From Balneolaceae bacterium (GTDB taxonomy: Bacteria > Bacteroidota > Rhodothermia > Balneolales > Balneolaceae), in contig JAFIFB010000079.1 of NCBI GenBank assembly GCA_020832285.1, forward strand, positions 1 to 64,000: a stretch of 64,000 bases of DNA. The letters are read 5' to 3'. The notes beneath the pieces were generated by a model. It saw nothing but the letters and a program-made list of their open reading frames with translations. It made no database searches and was not told where the DNA came from. This document shows, piece by piece, positions 46,900-56,196 of the stretch. A program made the position numbers and the translations under genes. Position 1 is the first letter of the stretch, and every line of letters begins with the position of its first letter.

Positions 46900-49397
46900 T
46901 GGACCGATTTGCAAAAGATATGATGAAAACTATATTTAATATTGGATTACTGTTACTTTGCATGCTTCTACTCTCATTTCAGTATGCATCGGCACAGTTT
47001 GTAGTAAGCAGTCAGTCTCCTGCACCTAACAGTACAGAAGCCGCTGCCTCTGATCCTATCACTATCACATTTAATCAAAATGTTAGCCAGTCGAGTCTTA
47101 ATGGTGGAATTTTTGTATACGGTTCAGTATCCGGAAGCATAGAGGGAAATATTTCAACTTCATCTAATACCGCTGTTTTTACACCTTCAAATCCGTTTTC
47201 TGAAGGTGAACAAGTATTCATATCTGTTACTGAAAATGTTCAATCCAGCGGAGGGGAACCATTAAGCCAGCCTTTTTATTGGTCGTATCGCGTACAGCCA
47301 TTCGTTGGTAGCTATGAATTTTCACAGCCCCAGATATACACACTTCGGGAAGGAAGCGAACCTTCCGGCATTTATGCAGTTGACCTTTCAAATAATCGTG
47401 CCCCGGATATTGTAGTTGTTAATTCAAACAATACTCTTGTAACTATACTTGAAAACCGGACTCAAATTTCTGATGATTTTTCAATAGTTAGCGAAATTGA
47501 AACCGGAATAGAGGTTCAGTCAAATGAAATTATTGAACCTGGTTTGGCCTTTGCTACAACATCACTTCCTGCGAATTCCGGTATCACAGCGGCTGATCTG
47601 AATAACAATGGGTTTACAGATGTCATTATCTCTGCCACTTTATCTAATCAGCTGATTATCCTTCGCAACCAAGATGGTGATCCTTCCAATATGGAACTTC
47701 AATTTATAGATACGGGAGAACGTCCTGTTGATGTATTAAGTGGTGATTTTAATGGAAATGGTTATATGGATCTTGCTGTGGCTTCTTTGGGTTCAGACAG
47801 GGTTTTTATACACTATAACAATGGTGCCGGTTCATTTGGAAACCCTCAGTCACATTCTGTAGGACTTGCTCCCACAGCTATTTCAGCGGAAGATATTAAT
47901 GGCAACGGATTGCTTGATATCATTGTAGCAATTTCAGGCGAAAATCGGGTAGAAGCTCTTCTTAACCAGGGAAATTCAAATTTCAACAATAATATATTGA
48001 TGGATAATCTTTCCTTTAATCCATCATTCATGGTTACAGGTAATTTTGTAAGGGAAAATAATAACGATTATCCGGACATTATTTTAGGCTCGTCTGACGA
48101 AAGAATATTTTCCATTTTTGAAAATACAGGAGGCAGCTACTCTTTTGCTGCATCCCGCACAACGGGTAATTCATCAAGGCCGCTTGCAGGTGCTGCAGCA
48201 GATTTAGACAGTGACGGGGCTTTGGACTTATTAACAACACACTTTGGTTCGAATGACCTGATAATTAATGAATTCACTTCTTCAACGCTTTTTGGTTCTC
48301 AAATTACTGTGGATAATAATGTGTCAGGACCATTGGGTATTACTTCTGCTGATTTGAATCTCGGTGGATCCATGGATATCGCTGTTTTGAGTTCAACAAA
48401 CAATCAGGTTCGTATTTACTTTAATCTTTTTGAAAGTGAAGTTTGTGAAGATATCACTGCTGGTCTAACATTTCCGCAAGTAGTTAATTTTGGTGCAGTT
48501 GAGGTAGGTCAGACCTCAACCCGTCAATTTCAAATTGTAAATAATAGTGAAGTCTCATTTGATGTAACTCTTGAAATAGCATCAGGAAATAATTTCAATT
48601 TGGAAACTACATCTGAGTTTGATCTGGCAATTGGTTCACAGAGAAATATAACCGTTTCATTCACACCAGATGATATTGATGAATTCTCGGATGAATTGAT
48701 TATGAGGGTCAATTCTGTGTGTGGAGTACAAACGTTTAGAATTGACCTATTAGGAGAAACGGGCGAACCTTTACCAGACCTTGTTGCAACAGCAATTAAC
48801 TCTATCTCATTCGAAACTGAATATTTACTTGGTACTTCCTATGAGTTTGAAGGAGTTTTTACACTTGAAGGTGATGTAGTGGTTGATGATCCATTTAATG
48901 TTTCTTTTTTGGTGAACGGAGAGGTTGAAGAAGTTATTCGGGTTGACGAAACCATTCAGCCTGGACAAACAAGGGCATACTCCTTCAGCTTTAGCTTTTC
49001 TCAGCCCGGGGCCAATACAATAACCTTTTTTGTTGATTCAGATGATGAAATCGAAGAAATGGATGAAACAAACAATGAAATTTCGATAAATATCACAGTA
49101 TCAGAAGGCGGAGTTTTAGTCAGTCCAAATCCATTCACACCAAATAACGATGGTTTTAATGATTCTGTTCAATTTAATCTGACTCAATTAGCAAATGTAA
49201 CCAACCCTAACATTCAGATTTTTAGTTTTAATGGCAGGCTTGTCCGCACCTTACGGGGTGAAGATTTCGGAGGCTCATTTATTGAGTGGGACGGTACAGA
49301 TGAAAACGGAAACGTCTTGCAGCCCGGAGTATATCTTTATGTGGTTGAAGATAATAACAACATGGTAATCAGAGGCGCTGTCACTTTAGCATTGTAA
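46899..49397 (+). CDS. Secreted FG-GAP repeat protein with CARDB and gliding-motility-type C-terminal domain
   Basis: The signal peptide ends near QYASAQ. Domains seen: a Big_5-type Ig domain (about 35-130, SPAPNSTEAAASDPITITF), FG-GAP/VCBS repeats (about 145-510, ITAADLNNNGFTDVIISA, VLSGDFNGNGYMDLAVAS, ISAEDINGNGLLDIIVAI), an ASH-like domain (about 525-625, VNFGAVEVGQTSTRQFQI), CARDB (about 630-735, DETNNEISINI), and a C-terminal domain with VSPNPFTPNNDGFNDSVQF and LQPGVYLYVVED. The last is typical of type B T9SS and gliding-motility cargo. Such cargo usually works with an adjacent PorP/SprF-like protein, which follows 20 bases downstream. It is the likely client of the machine encoded by this operon. 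Confidence 0.88.
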   Translation: MDRFAKDMMKTIFNIGLLLLCMLLLSFQYASAQFVVSSQSPAPNSTEAAASDPITITFNQNVSQSSLNGGIFVYGSVSGSIEGNISTSSNTAVFTPSNPFSEGEQVFISVTENVQSSGGEPLSQPFYWSYRVQPFVGSYEFSQPQIYTLREGSEPSGIYAVDLSNNRAPDIVVVNSNNTLVTILENRTQISDDFSIVSEIETGIEVQSNEIIEPGLAFATTSLPANSGITAADLNNNGFTDVIISATLSNQLIILRNQDGDPSNMELQFIDTGERPVDVLSGDFNGNGYMDLAVASLGSDRVFIHYNNGAGSFGNPQSHSVGLAPTAISAEDINGNGLLDIIVAISGENRVEALLNQGNSNFNNNILMDNLSFNPSFMVTGNFVRENNNDYPDIILGSSDERIFSIFENTGGSYSFAASRTTGNSSRPLAGAAADLDSDGALDLLTTHFGSNDLIINEFTSSTLFGSQITVDNNVSGPLGITSADLNLGGSMDIAVLSSTNNQVRIYFNLFESEVCEDITAGLTFPQVVNFGAVEVGQTSTRQFQIVNNSEVSFDVTLEIASGNNFNLETTSEFDLAIGSQRNITVSFTPDDIDEFSDELIMRVNSVCGVQTFRIDLLGETGEPLPDLVATAINSISFETEYLLGTSYEFEGVFTLEGDVVVDDPFNVSFLVNGEVEEVIRVDETIQPGQTRAYSFSFSFSQPGANTITFFVDSDDEIEEMDETNNEISINITVSEGGVLVSPNPFTPNNDGFNDSVQFNLTQLANVTNPNIQIFSFNGRLVRTLRGEDFGGSFIEWDGTDENGNVLQPGVYLYVVEDNNNMVIRGAVTLAL

Positions 49398-49417
49398 AGT
49401 TTCAAAGTTCGAACTTC

Positions 49418-51202
49418 ATGATTAAACGTATAATTTTACTACTATTTTTATTTTACATTTTGTTTTGGAAAACAGCTTATGGACAGGATTTTATCTATGG
49501 TCCTGCCACAAGTATTATGGATAGTAAAGCTCAATTTGCGAACCCGGCAATTATATCATTCCAGCCATCGCATTTTTCACTTGGAGTAAAAGCTTATCAC
49601 ATGGGATTCTTTGAGAATTCACAGTTTGACTACAGGCATGGCTACTTTACACTTTCCACACCAAGAATGGTAGGTAGCAGGTTTGGTAGTGGGCTACAGG
49701 TTCAATATTTCGATAGCCCTATATTCAGCCGGTCTCAATTTGGCGGCTCGGCTTCGCTGCAAATTTTGAGGCGATTAGCTATAGGAGCAAATATTTCACT
49801 GCACCATATCGGTTATAATCAGGACAATTTTGTTGGATTTGATTTTGATGATCCTGTATTTCAGGATGGATTCTCTGGATATGCTTTAAATACGGCAGCA
49901 GGTATTTATGCCAGACCTATATCAGATCTTGAAATTGGCGCAGGAGCAAGAAATATCAATGAACCCGACCTTTCTCTTATTGGAGCAAATGCCAATGAAC
50001 CTATGGAGATCTTTGCGGCAGTAAGTTACAACTTTGGCTTGCTTAAAGGAACGTTTGAAATCATTGAGGGGCGATATGGTTTACAAAACAGAACTCATAT
50101 AGAAGCTTATTCTACAAAGGGTTACTACGTAAGGGCCGGAGCCAATATGAATTTTGACAGTGGATATCTTGAAGCACAGGCTCATGTTTTCGGAGGTTTC
50201 AGTGTAAACTATCAATATGAACTACCAATAAATGAGTTCTCTGGAAATACGAGTGGTTCTCATATGTTCTCGTTGATTTATGAATTTAACAGAGTGCCTC
50301 CTCTCCCGGAGCGAAGAAGCCCAGTTGCAATACAAACATCATTTGAGCGGTCAAGAAGTTCTGCACAATTACCTTCTGCAATACTATTAAACTCAGACAC
50401 TGATCATCTTAAATTATATGAAATCAATTTAAACAGGAGAGTTGACTATGCAACAGTGACAGAGTTTGACCTTGCAGCACTTTCAGGATATGACATTGGT
50501 AGACTCGAAGAACAACCTGAATTGGAAAGATCTCCTTATCAGAATATAAAACCAACTGAGGCTCCACTTCCTGAAACTATAGATCTTACCGTCTCAGTTT
50601 CGGATCAATACCGACAAACCATCGAACTGCTTAAAAATTATTTATCTGAAGAACGAATACAAGAATTGCAAATACTAATAAATGAAGGTTCTGAAATAAG
50701 GGCTTCTGGGTTAAGAAATACTATTCAAGAAGAAGATTTGCTACCGGTATTCATATCCGAATTTGTTCTTAACGAAGAAGACTCGGCGTTGTATCAAACA
50801 CCCGTTGATGAAACTATGTTACTTGCATCCGATACAGTGACACGATTAAATCCGGAAACAGCAAGAATTCGTCCCATCTTTACAGCGCCTATAAATGTGA
50901 CCAACTGGTCATTGAATATATTTAATCAGAATGACCTTTTAATCAACCAAATTAATGGTACTGGAAACGTACCTGAATATATCGAGTGGGATTGGGCAGA
51001 CAATAACGGTGAACTCGTAGAACCCGGCCTTTATTATTACAATCTGAGATGGGTTGATCATAACGGCGTCGAAGAAATTTCACGTCCCAGAAACCTTTAT
51101 GTCCAAAAAATTGAGCGGAATATCACAATTGACATCACAAAAGACATTGAAAGAATTATGGATGACCCGGATCAAATTAACGTAATACTAAAAAATAACT
51201 AG
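49418..51202 (+). CDS. PorP/SprF-like outer-membrane protein with long C-terminal extension
   Basis: The N-terminal 290 residues fit the PorP/SprF type IX secretion membrane protein family. There is a signal peptide (ending AYGQD), SIMDSKAQFANPAI near the N-terminus, repeated barrel strands (GSGLQVQYFDSPIF, GYALNTAAGIYARPISDLEIGAGARNI) and YLEAQAHVFGGFSVNYQYEL. The extension (about 295-594) is unusual. It ends in a FlgD/gliding-like Ig fold (NWSLNIFNQNDLLINQING, WADNNGELVEPGLYYYNLRW) that resembles the end of the upstream cargo protein. It may tether that cargo or link to the periplasmic motor. Confidence 0.78.
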   Translation: MIKRIILLLFLFYILFWKTAYGQDFIYGPATSIMDSKAQFANPAIISFQPSHFSLGVKAYHMGFFENSQFDYRHGYFTLSTPRMVGSRFGSGLQVQYFDSPIFSRSQFGGSASLQILRRLAIGANISLHHIGYNQDNFVGFDFDDPVFQDGFSGYALNTAAGIYARPISDLEIGAGARNINEPDLSLIGANANEPMEIFAAVSYNFGLLKGTFEIIEGRYGLQNRTHIEAYSTKGYYVRAGANMNFDSGYLEAQAHVFGGFSVNYQYELPINEFSGNTSGSHMFSLIYEFNRVPPLPERRSPVAIQTSFERSRSSAQLPSAILLNSDTDHLKLYEINLNRRVDYATVTEFDLAALSGYDIGRLEEQPELERSPYQNIKPTEAPLPETIDLTVSVSDQYRQTIELLKNYLSEERIQELQILINEGSEIRASGLRNTIQEEDLLPVFISEFVLNEEDSALYQTPVDETMLLASDTVTRLNPETARIRPIFTAPINVTNWSLNIFNQNDLLINQINGTGNVPEYIEWDWADNNGELVEPGLYYYNLRWVDHNGVEEISRPRNLYVQKIERNITIDITKDIERIMDDPDQINVILKNN

Positions 51203-51208
51203 AAGATT

Positions 51209-52735
51209 ATGTTCATAAACAAATACACTTCTGCATTTATTGTAATTTTGCTTTTTTCATTTCTCATCTTTCAAACAGAAATTAAAGCACAGGAAGCAGA
51301 ATCTCCTGATGATCAAGTAGAGGTAGTAGAGGAAGATTTAGAAGAGTCTGATATATTGGACTCATCCAGTATTTGGGATTTAGTTGGACAGGCTGGTGGT
51401 ATTCGATATCCTATTTACGCTATACTCATTGTTGGAATCTTTTTAATCAGCCTCAGATCATATGAACTATATAATGACAAAATCCAGCAGAAAGATCTTG
51501 TTGAGACATCGTTTAGGAACCTGTCGTTAAATGAAATAAGTTCTAAAATTTCTATACAACAGGATTATATGCTATCAAGAATTATGGCAAAACTTCTGAA
51601 TGTTTTCCAAACAAATAGGAATGCTGACTACCTCCATGACGAAATTTCGAATTATAATACTGTACAACAGGGTAATTTCAATACCTTTAAAAACCGAATT
51701 GACTTTCTTTCAGACACTGCCGGAGCTCTTGGGCTTTTAGGAACCGTTTGGGGTATGTTTATGGTATTCTCATCTGGTACACTCGAAAGGGAAGTAATTC
51801 TTGTTGGTATGGGAATTGCACTTTTATCTACTTTTTTAGGGCTGGTTGTAAGTATTATTCTAAACTTTTGCTCCACACTCACAGAAGGATACTTTTCAAA
51901 GCACCTTGAAAGTGTTACCACCAAAGCAGACGAACTTCGATTTAGATTAATTGAGCTATCCGAAACGCCCACAGCAGTTCCAGTTACTGCGAATGTTAAT
52001 AACAATAGTCATTCCAAAGAAGTGCAACAATCTGTACAAAAGAAAGCACCTGAAAAAAATAGTAAAGAAGATCAGGCAAAGCCTGTAGCCAAGGAGCAAG
52101 TTAATGAACCTGCTAAAATTGTTCTTTCTTCTGATATAAAACCTGTATCAGCAGGTGATTCGTTTGATGAAATTCAAGTAAAACTAATGGGCACCATGGA
52201 TGGGCCGGTTTCAGGCTCTGAACTGGAAATGGTACTTGAAGGCGAAGGTAAAGTGAATGGAAAGAATGGAAAATATTCAGTTAAAACCGATGAAAATGGT
52301 ATTGCTGCATTTCAGTGGACACCTGACTCTGATGTTGGTGAGAAAAGAGCATTTATAAGAAGTAAAGAAAACAAGAAAACAAAGCTTGTTTTAAACCCAA
52401 AAGTAATTGCAGGTGAGCCTGAAACTTTGAAATTACTTAACAATCACCAGGCTGGCATAATGGGAAACCAACTTGAGAAACCTGTTAGTGTAATTGTAAC
52501 TGATAAATTCGAAAATCCTGTCTCTTCTATTAATGTGCTTTTGAAAGTAACAATGGGCAATGGTACGTTTTCAAATGGACGGCGAGAAACTACTGCTGTA
52601 ACTGATGAGGAAGGAAAAGTATTTATAGATTTTACATTAGGATCTGAACCAGGATTTAATGCCATAGATATTACTCTGCCTAAATATAACATTACAAAAT
52701 CCTTCCAGGCCGTAGGGCAGGAAGTAACTGTTTAA
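51209..52735 (+). CDS. ExbB/TolQ/MotA-like proton channel fused to C-terminal Ig-like domains
   Basis: A signal-like segment (1-28) is followed by TM1 at about 68-84 (YPIYAILIVGIFLISLRSY), TM2 at about 168-188 (SDTAGALGLLGTVWGMFMVF) and TM3 at about 197-220 (VILVGMGIALLSTFLGLVVS). The TM2-TM3 block is the ExbB/TolQ core with the G-L-L-G-T-V-x-G-M and T-x-x-G-L-V-V-S motifs. A Lys-rich linker (255-300) leads to two Ig-like domains of the Big_1 type (about 302-400 and 405-508, YSVKTDENGIAAFQWTPDSD and NGRRETTAVTDEEGKVFIDF). Normal ExbB proteins end after TM3. By standard ExbB topology this extension would lie in the cytoplasm, which is odd for Big_1. It probably pairs with the two ExbD-like proteins that follow. 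Confidence 0.85.
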   Translation: MFINKYTSAFIVILLFSFLIFQTEIKAQEAESPDDQVEVVEEDLEESDILDSSSIWDLVGQAGGIRYPIYAILIVGIFLISLRSYELYNDKIQQKDLVETSFRNLSLNEISSKISIQQDYMLSRIMAKLLNVFQTNRNADYLHDEISNYNTVQQGNFNTFKNRIDFLSDTAGALGLLGTVWGMFMVFSSGTLEREVILVGMGIALLSTFLGLVVSIILNFCSTLTEGYFSKHLESVTTKADELRFRLIELSETPTAVPVTANVNNNSHSKEVQQSVQKKAPEKNSKEDQAKPVAKEQVNEPAKIVLSSDIKPVSAGDSFDEIQVKLMGTMDGPVSGSELEMVLEGEGKVNGKNGKYSVKTDENGIAAFQWTPDSDVGEKRAFIRSKENKKTKLVLNPKVIAGEPETLKLLNNHQAGIMGNQLEKPVSVIVTDKFENPVSSINVLLKVTMGNGTFSNGRRETTAVTDEEGKVFIDFTLGSEPGFNAIDITLPKYNITKSFQAVGQEVTV

Positions 52736-52751
52736 ACTCTGAGCTGTAACT

Positions 52752-53144
52752 ATGAAAAGAGGACGTTTTCTTCTTCGTTTTGTTGATGTAGTATTAATAC
52801 TCTTGTTTGGGTTTATAGTCATATCCGATATAGATGAAGAATCCCAGATCATTTTACCAAGTAGTTCTGAGACTGAAATGTTTACACCCGGAGCGGAAGT
52901 TGTCTTATTTATTGGTATTACGTCTGATGGTAATTATATCGATGAGCGTGAAAATATACTCTTTCCAAATGAACAACAGTTAACTCGTTATATAAGTCAG
53001 CATAAAAACAGATATGGTGAACTCGCTAAAGTACGAATACGTGCCAATTATGACACACAAGCAAGGCATGCTATAAGAGTTGCGCAAATATGTGATGAAG
53101 TTGGAATTAAAAAAGCATTGGATGTCAGATTACTAAGCAGATAA
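52752..53144 (+). CDS. ExbD/TolR-like protein, copy 1
   Basis: This has a single N-terminal membrane helix (FLLRFVDVVLILLFGFIVISDI, residues about 6-27), preceded by a basic KRGR and carrying Asp in the helix (RFVDVVLIL). That is the position of the proton-carrying Asp in ExbD/TolR. The periplasmic part (about 45-130) has the ExbD pattern of TRYISQHKNRYGELAKVRIRANYDTQARHAIRVAQICDEVGIKKA. At 130 residues it has normal length. The stop overlaps the next ATG by one base. Confidence 0.87.
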   Translation: MKRGRFLLRFVDVVLILLFGFIVISDIDEESQIILPSSSETEMFTPGAEVVLFIGITSDGNYIDERENILFPNEQQLTRYISQHKNRYGELAKVRIRANYDTQARHAIRVAQICDEVGIKKALDVRLLSR

Positions 53145-53560
53145 TGAAAAAAAGTACATTTTTAATACGATTCATTGATATTGGTTTAATCATATTATTT
53201 GGATTTATCATTATCAGTGATATTACTGTTCGATCCCAAATCGAATTACCCGGTTCAGACCCTGGTGAACCCCAGGAAGAACGAGAATTAAATTTATTCG
53301 TCATCAATATAGAGCCTAACAATCAATATAGGTTAGCAGATTTTGTGGAATCCACAATTATTGGCACTTATGATGGTATTGAACATCTTGAATCAGCATT
53401 AAGAAGCTTAATAGATGAGATACAGTCACAAGGTAAATCACCCGTAGCGTTAATTGAACCTGATGAAACTGTAACTATGCAGAGGCTAATTGACCTGATG
53501 GATTTATGTGATCAGATAGGAATTCCAAAAAATGTAAATGTAGAATCTCTGAGGTTATAA
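53144..53560 (+). CDS. ExbD/TolR-like protein, copy 2
   Basis: This paralogue of the preceding gene begins with the same layout (KKSTFLIRFIDIGLIILFGFIIISDITV), again with Asp in the membrane helix. The periplasmic domain is ExbD-like (LESALRSLIDEIQSQGKSPVALIEPDETVTMQRLIDLMDLCDQIG). Two ExbD paralogues per ExbB suggest a heteromeric motor shaft. Its start overlaps the previous stop, and the next gene starts immediately at its own stop, so expression is strictly coupled. Confidence 0.87.
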   Translation: MKKSTFLIRFIDIGLIILFGFIIISDITVRSQIELPGSDPGEPQEERELNLFVINIEPNNQYRLADFVESTIIGTYDGIEHLESALRSLIDEIQSQGKSPVALIEPDETVTMQRLIDLMDLCDQIGIPKNVNVESLRL

Positions 53561-54649
53561 ATGATTATACCCGAGAAAAATGAGGATCCCAGAAAGCGTT
53601 ATTTTTCAGTAACAGTAACTGCTGTAATCTGCTTTCTTTTCTACATAGGCCTGGTCATAGCATCAGTTACTGATTCTGGATCTACAAGAGTGCATATGAC
53701 AGAGCTAACCCAATTAAATATTTCCAACTTCCAGCCTCGCGTACCCGAACCTGATATACAGCCAGAGCCTGATGATCCTGCTCCACAGGAAGAAAGTGCA
53801 GCAGAAACCGAGATTGTGGAAGAGATTACAACACCACAACGAGTGGATATGACCGAGATTTTACCACAGGGTGTTCAGGTAGATCTTTCTATTTCAAGAT
53901 CACCAACTGAAAATACTGCAAGATCTCAGCAGAGTAATGCAGAACAAACTCAATCACGATCGCTTCGGGTAGAAGAAGCTGAAATGGAAAGGATAGGTGG
54001 TTTACAAACACTTTCTGGTGGTACCTTAACATCCCCATCTGCAAATCGACGATCTGTAGGATCCAATGGAGGTGCTGCTGGTGGTCTTGATATTGCTGAG
54101 GGTGGTGAATTAAGTGGTGGAAGAAGAGGTGTTACTGACGGGGGTGGTACTGGAGGGCTTTTAAGTGGCCCACAAGTTAGAGATGGTAATAGAGAGGGAC
54201 AAGAGGTTGGACTACGGGATTTGACTGAGTTTGGAGAAGGATATTCAGACATGGATCCGATTATTCATGATCTGATTAAGTGGATGAAAGAAAACCCGGC
54301 AGAACTTCCAACACCTGTTCGAAGAACCATGGGTGATGGTCGATGGGACCCTGATTTTTTAACCTCAAGAGTACCCTTTATTATTGAAGACAGACAATTT
54401 GACTTATTGCTGATGGTCAAAGAAGAGCTTTTGGAGGTACATATTTTTCTTGTTGAAAGCCATGATGCTACTTACCTGATTGATCGGGGGTTTCAAGAAA
54501 CGTCAAGCTTCCTGAGACGCGGCAGTGTAGGATATCAGGAAGATATTGTTGAGGTTGATTCTCAAATGAGAGCTGCCAATCGACAACACACACAAGAGTT
54601 TTATCAAATATTTCTTAGTTGGTGGAATACGGTAAAATCTGATTTATAG
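53561..54649 (+). CDS. TonB-like inner-membrane protein with unusual C-terminal domain
   Basis: The N-terminus has a short cytoplasmic basic end and one membrane helix (about 15-37, VTVTAVICFLFYIGLVIASV). A proline- and acid-rich periplasmic stretch (about 58-90, PRVPEPDIQPEPDDPAPQEE) and a Gly-rich linker (about 150-215) follow. This is the TonB/TolA layout. The last 140 residues (about 222-362, DPIIHDLIKWMKENPAELPT and FDLLLMVKEELLEVHIFLVE) are not a canonical TonB C-terminal domain. By position it is the energy transducer between motor and outer-membrane partner, but that is inferred. Confidence 0.72.
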   Translation: MIIPEKNEDPRKRYFSVTVTAVICFLFYIGLVIASVTDSGSTRVHMTELTQLNISNFQPRVPEPDIQPEPDDPAPQEESAAETEIVEEITTPQRVDMTEILPQGVQVDLSISRSPTENTARSQQSNAEQTQSRSLRVEEAEMERIGGLQTLSGGTLTSPSANRRSVGSNGGAAGGLDIAEGGELSGGRRGVTDGGGTGGLLSGPQVRDGNREGQEVGLRDLTEFGEGYSDMDPIIHDLIKWMKENPAELPTPVRRTMGDGRWDPDFLTSRVPFIIEDRQFDLLLMVKEELLEVHIFLVESHDATYLIDRGFQETSSFLRRGSVGYQEDIVEVDSQMRAANRQHTQEFYQIFLSWWNTVKSDL

Positions 54650-54679
54650 AATTAAAAAAAACTACAAAATTCACTGAAC

Positions 54680-56188
54680 ATGAAAATAATACACTACCTG
54701 AACATTTTTTGTTTTCTGTTTATCACTGCATGTGCTACGAGTTCATCGTACAGTTCACTTGAAGACCAACCACATGATGAAGAAAGCCCCAGGGAATTAA
54801 TGATACCTGCCGGGGTTGACAGCGTTATTGCAGCTGAAGCACGTGAACTTGCAGATTCATCATTTGTCACCTATCAGAGAGAACAAGAAGCAGAAGAATT
54901 AAAAAGGCGTGCTAATGCATACAGAGCTGAGAGTGATACACTTTGGCATTACTTATCTTTGGAAGCAACAGATGAACCTGATAACATGCAAGATGATCCG
55001 GACTTTGTGGATTCCTTTAATGAAGGAGCACAATATTTTGGTGAAGCAACTACAATTGCAGAGTCAAATGAAATATCAGAAGCTGATTTAGAGCAATATT
55101 CATTGCTACTGGCAAATGCTATAAACTCATTTGAAGAAGCCCTTCAGTTAAATCCATTCGACTCACAAACCAGGCTTGTATTAGCTCAGCTATACGGAGC
55201 AAAAGCCAACAGATTAAATCAAACGGAAAATTATGAACGTGCCATTGATATACTTGAAAAGCTTGTTCGCTTGGAACAAGGACAATTCGTTATTTATGGG
55301 GCACTGGGAGAAAATTACTACTTGGTAGAAAATTTTGAAACGGCCGCTCAAAATTTTGATAAAGCAATTGAATTGCTTCATGAAACCATCCCATTCACAG
55401 ATTACTATTTTGAACATAATTCCTACAGCCCGGATGATTCATTAAATGTTTTTTTCTATGAATTCTATGCAGGGCAATCATACACAAACCTATTTGACGC
55501 TGATACTGCAATTGAAAGGTTTGAAAATGCCCAAAACTATGCAACCTCTGAAAATGATTTAGCTGCCATTGAAGGTGAGCTGGAATTTATTAATTGGGAT
55601 GATGGAAATATTCTGGGCAGTATGCGGCGGGATTCCTTGATTTCTCTTGTAAACAGTGATCAATTAGCAGAGGCAGAAGCTGGCTTTTTTGAACTGAAGA
55701 ACAGTTTGAAAACTACCCGTGCAAAGGATGAAATTGAATGGCGTCTTGCTGTAGTTCAATACCAGCTTGGAAAAGAAGAAGAGGGTGCCAACCGGCTGTT
55801 AAATTTAGTTCAACGAACAGAAGTTGATGAAAATGGCTCTCCTATAAATGAAGCCTACAGGGAATATTTCAATGATTTTGGTACAATTACCTATAATTTG
55901 GGGGTAAGATACAACAGTGAAAGAGATCGTAATTTAGCTTTAAAGTACTTCCTTCAGAGTGCCAAAGTAAGTTGGAGTAACAGGGCGAGATCTAATTTAA
56001 TGATTGCAGATTTACTAAGTAATAATACTAATGAATCTCTACAGTATGCATTACTTGCAGAACAAGAAATTGAATCGTTGAGTGAAAATGATAGAAAAGC
56101 ACTCTATGAGCTTCTTACAAATTTGTATAGAAGTTCAGGTGAAATGGAAATGGCAAGAAACTACCTCCAGTTGTGGAGAGAATTATAA
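54680..56188 (+). CDS. TPR-repeat lipoprotein, second in the motor operon
   Basis: The lipoprotein signal is MKIIHYLNIFCFLFITAC. TPR-like repeats span about 135-480, with AINSFEEALQLNPFDSQTRLVLAQL, ALGENYYLVENFETAAQNFDKAIEL, NLGVRYNSERDRNLALKYFLQSAKV and ANRLLNLV. It probably lies in the periplasm, scaffolding outer-membrane components. It is 30 bases after the TonB-like gene. Confidence 0.82.
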   Translation: MKIIHYLNIFCFLFITACATSSSYSSLEDQPHDEESPRELMIPAGVDSVIAAEARELADSSFVTYQREQEAEELKRRANAYRAESDTLWHYLSLEATDEPDNMQDDPDFVDSFNEGAQYFGEATTIAESNEISEADLEQYSLLLANAINSFEEALQLNPFDSQTRLVLAQLYGAKANRLNQTENYERAIDILEKLVRLEQGQFVIYGALGENYYLVENFETAAQNFDKAIELLHETIPFTDYYFEHNSYSPDDSLNVFFYEFYAGQSYTNLFDADTAIERFENAQNYATSENDLAAIEGELEFINWDDGNILGSMRRDSLISLVNSDQLAEAEAGFFELKNSLKTTRAKDEIEWRLAVVQYQLGKEEEGANRLLNLVQRTEVDENGSPINEAYREYFNDFGTITYNLGVRYNSERDRNLALKYFLQSAKVSWSNRARSNLMIADLLSNNTNESLQYALLAEQEIESLSENDRKALYELLTNLYRSSGEMEMARNYLQLWREL

Positions 56189-56196
56189 AGGTTAAT

